Both the position numbers and the translations under genes were made by a program. Below, one piece after another: positions 61,275-64,000 of a stretch of 64,000 nucleotides of DNA (its first letter is position 1; the number at the start of each line of letters is the position of its first letter). The stretch is from Tyto alba (lineage: Eukaryota > Chordata > Aves > Strigiformes > Tytonidae). Where the stretch lies: assembly GCF_018691265.1 (NCBI RefSeq), contig NW_024881324.1:3661730-3725729 (forward strand), read 5' to 3'. The notes below the pieces were generated by a model, which ran no database searches, was not told where the DNA came from, and was given only the letters and a program-made list of their open reading frames with translations.

Positions 61275-63785
61275 GTAAGTATTTATTCAGTTCCTGTATG
61301 TGCAGAACTTTAAACATCTGCTTGAGGCCATTGAAATTCACTTCAGTGAACTATCTTGCTAAGGAGCTGCAAGACAAATGTGTTTATTCAGATGGGATTA
61401 AAAAGTTGTTAGCAATGCAACCTGAGCTTCTGATATATTAAAGAAAACTAAACCTGTTTGCTCTTCATTTACATTTCTGTTTAAACTCATTTTGCTTAAG
61501 TTAACAAAAGAATAGTCATGCCTTCAAACTGTCTGTAGGATAAATAATGTGTTAGTGGTATGTGTGAGTGTGAGGGGCAATACAGGGACAGGGAGGGAAT
61601 GAACAATTTCCCTTGATTTTTAGATCACTTATCCATGTCTCAGATGAAACACCTGATTCCCTTAGAGACTTAATTTCACCAAGATTTTAATGTATCCAGC
61701 CACAGTGTTTTTAACAACTACTGAATCTCATAATAAACTGAGAATTGTAACAGTTGAGGTAAAAACTCTATGGGCTATGAAGAACTGTAAAACCTTGTAA
61801 CTTAAAAATAACTTTGATCTGTCAAAGGAATTTTGAAACAACATACATATTATGAAATGAAGTACTTAATATTAGTGTGGTTTTATCCAGGCAGGAACTG
61901 ATTTAGGGATGATTTCCCACAGTCTCTGTGAAATTCTGCCCTCCCTCCCAAGCAGAAGAATTACTCTCACCTTACAGAATTGGCTGTGATCAGGTTCTTC
62001 ATACACCTACCACACAGAGCACAGCTCCTTTCATGAGAAAGCTGTACTGTGGTGGGCAGCATCTGTCTTTGGTCAGGGTAGGAGAGATGCAGGGCTGCGG
62101 CTGCTCAGAGAGGGGATGGCATGCTTCACTTCCACTTACAAGCTATGAAGGTTTTGCTCTTCTGAACGGCTAAAGAAAGTGTCTATCTTTTCAAACAACA
62201 CTGGTAATAACTATGTCATGTCCCTTAAGTACAAAAGCAGGATGATTTATAGAAATACCTCAAAAATTGTGGTTCAGGAGGTGAATTAGATGTTTGATTA
62301 GGTCTATACTGCTGGTTTTCCAACATGTATGTATACTGCGGTTACACACCTTCTTGCATAAGTATTCTTATGTTTGCTTGATGGCTGAGCAATGTAATCT
62401 GTACTTTTGGTCTTTTCTGAACATATGTTAGCCATGCAAGCCTGGATCTAGTTTCCATAGGCCAGTACTGCATTTGGGTGCTTAGAGTTCAAGGAAACTG
62501 TGGTTTTCAAAGTGAAGAAACTCAACTAGAGAATTATAAATTATTCAAATGAGAGAACTTAGAATTATGTTTCTGAAAATCATACTCCAAGGTTTTTGGA
62601 TCAGAGAACGTATTAAAAATATGGACATTCAAAATCATAGATTTACATGGTGATCATCCTCATTTTCAAAGGCCCAATGCTTATCTTCACTGTAGGTAAT
62701 AAAAACTGTGAGTAAACTATGTTGAGATTCTTATATGAGAGGGTTATTTAAAGAACTGAAGCACAAAACAGTGATTTTTTTTTTTTTCATTTGCTAAAGC
62801 AGATTTGAATCAGTTCCTAAATGCAAAAGAGAAGATCCAAATCAAGTCTTTTAAAGTTTGTCTGTTGCTAATCTGGAACTTGATATATGTGACAGTCCTA
62901 CTATTCAGAAAACATCCATTTTGATCCTTTCCTTTCCAATATGATTTTTCTAAGCCTTCATTTCCCTGGAAACACACCCTGCAAATCAGCTATGGAAAAA
63001 ATATTAGATAAGAGAAACATTATTAATTTCCTCTCCCTCCTAATCTATGTGTCAGAATGTAAGTATCATGTCTTCCTTTGTACACTGTCAATTTATCCAG
63101 GCTCCTGCTGTCATATACCTAGCCCAGTGATATGATTCTGTCCTCATGCATTCAATTACATTCACTTTGTTTCTACTCATAAAGAACCTAAAATAAATGC
63201 AGGCGGTGCATGTGGACTCATATCAAGTGATTCCCTCTTCTCTGTAGATTTTAAGCCATTTTGGTTTTGTTCTTCTTTTACAGTGGAAAGGTGCAAGAAT
63301 AAGTATAGTTAGTATAAATATATTGTCTTCAGGAACTTGGAGTAATTATAATCATAAGTAGATTAATATACATCGAAGACCTGCCCAAGGGCTCTGTTTT
63401 AACATGAACAGTCGAGATGAAGTTTTTTTGCTTGTTTCTATGTGTCCTATAAAATATTAAGAATAAAATTACACATTTGTAGGATGATAAAAGTACCCAG
63501 AGAATAACGCTGAGTGTGTACAATTACATATAAAACAATACATACGCAACAACATTCTTCTCAGAAGAAGAAACAATCATATTAGCAGAGACACAAGGAA
63601 TGCCATAAAATTCAAGGTTGATATTAATTTTACAGGATGCCCCACCACTAGAAACTATTATTTTCCTGGTAAGGTGCAGCCTTGCCTTAGTTTTTTTAAT
63701 TAAATAATACTATTCCCTGACTTTGAAATTTCTACAGAATTTCACTGACTTCTTTTCTGGTTGTTAACAGAAGTATAGACATTGT

Positions 63786-63820
<35 letters not shown>

Positions 63821-64000
63821 AAAAAACAGATGTAAAGGGGAGCACTTAGGGGTAAGTAAATTAAAATGCCTGCCAATCTTAATTTCTTGATGTAGATTCA
63901 TTAAACAACATTACATGCATGTAGCCTTTAATCATGTGATTACACAGTTTTCCTCAGCTTAATCATGGAACAAATGACAACCCCTTAAGGATTTCCTTAA
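61275..64000. other. Anonymous AT-rich sequence to the window end
   Basis: No gene recognised. A T28 run lies at 63789-63816. Confidence 0.55.
63789..63816 (+). repeat. T28 homopolymer
   Basis: Twenty-eight consecutive T residues followed by AAG. Confidence 0.9.

Noticed and set aside
1..64000. CRISPR arrays, operons, tRNA or rRNA genes
   Set aside because: No regularly spaced repeats, no clustered coding frames and no recognisable RNA gene signature; the sequence is vertebrate-type non-coding DNA.

Overview
The window looks like a gene-poor, AT-rich stretch of a bird chromosome. The main evidence is repeat content: CR1 LINE copies, including one ending in the 8-bp ATTCTGTG-type tail, and several solitary endogenous retrovirus LTRs of kinds I know from bird genomes. 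There are no operons, no bacterial-type genes, and no long open frame that reads as an intact host gene. Almost every open frame is either inside a retroelement or short enough to be chance.

Left end (1-4260): one old CR1 LINE on the minus strand covers about 125-3905, with ORF1 on the right and ORF2 on the left. Two LTRs have split it. A family B LTR lies at 2006-2614 and a family A LTR at 784-1856 (flanks acagg on both sides). A possible retroelement protease remnant lies just beyond, at 3980-4200. A separate solo LTR (family C) sits at 6014-6824 with agggt on both sides.

Middle (6.8-41.8 kb): mostly anonymous AT-rich sequence with microsatellites, including a 160-bp ATG/AAT array at 26510-26668. 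It also holds a diverged family A LTR (22690-23680), a CR1 3' end joined directly to a truncated family A LTR (34646-35459), and very old CR1 remains (38350-39080, 41858-42297).

Right part (42.5-64 kb): a family B solo LTR (42530-43121, flanks actca), a CR1 3' end with reverse transcriptase remains (44298-45310), a cluster of three solo LTRs (49158-52448), and a GC-rich, CpG-containing LTR-like unit (57811-58465). A few short open segments have convincing splice borders and could be exons of a long, unidentified gene. The best are 61221-61274 and 46081-46131 on the plus strand; 47454-47518 is a minus-strand rival.

Families A and B share the termini TGTCCTGG... and ...ACCAC(A/G)ACA and make 5-bp target duplications, which fits ERVL-like elements. 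No gag, pol or env body accompanies any LTR, so these are solo LTRs left by recombination. I see no new multi-gene system. The most interesting items are the nested insertion, the long open frames shared by family A LTR copies, the candidate exons, and a perfect 19-bp hairpin at 57740-57782.
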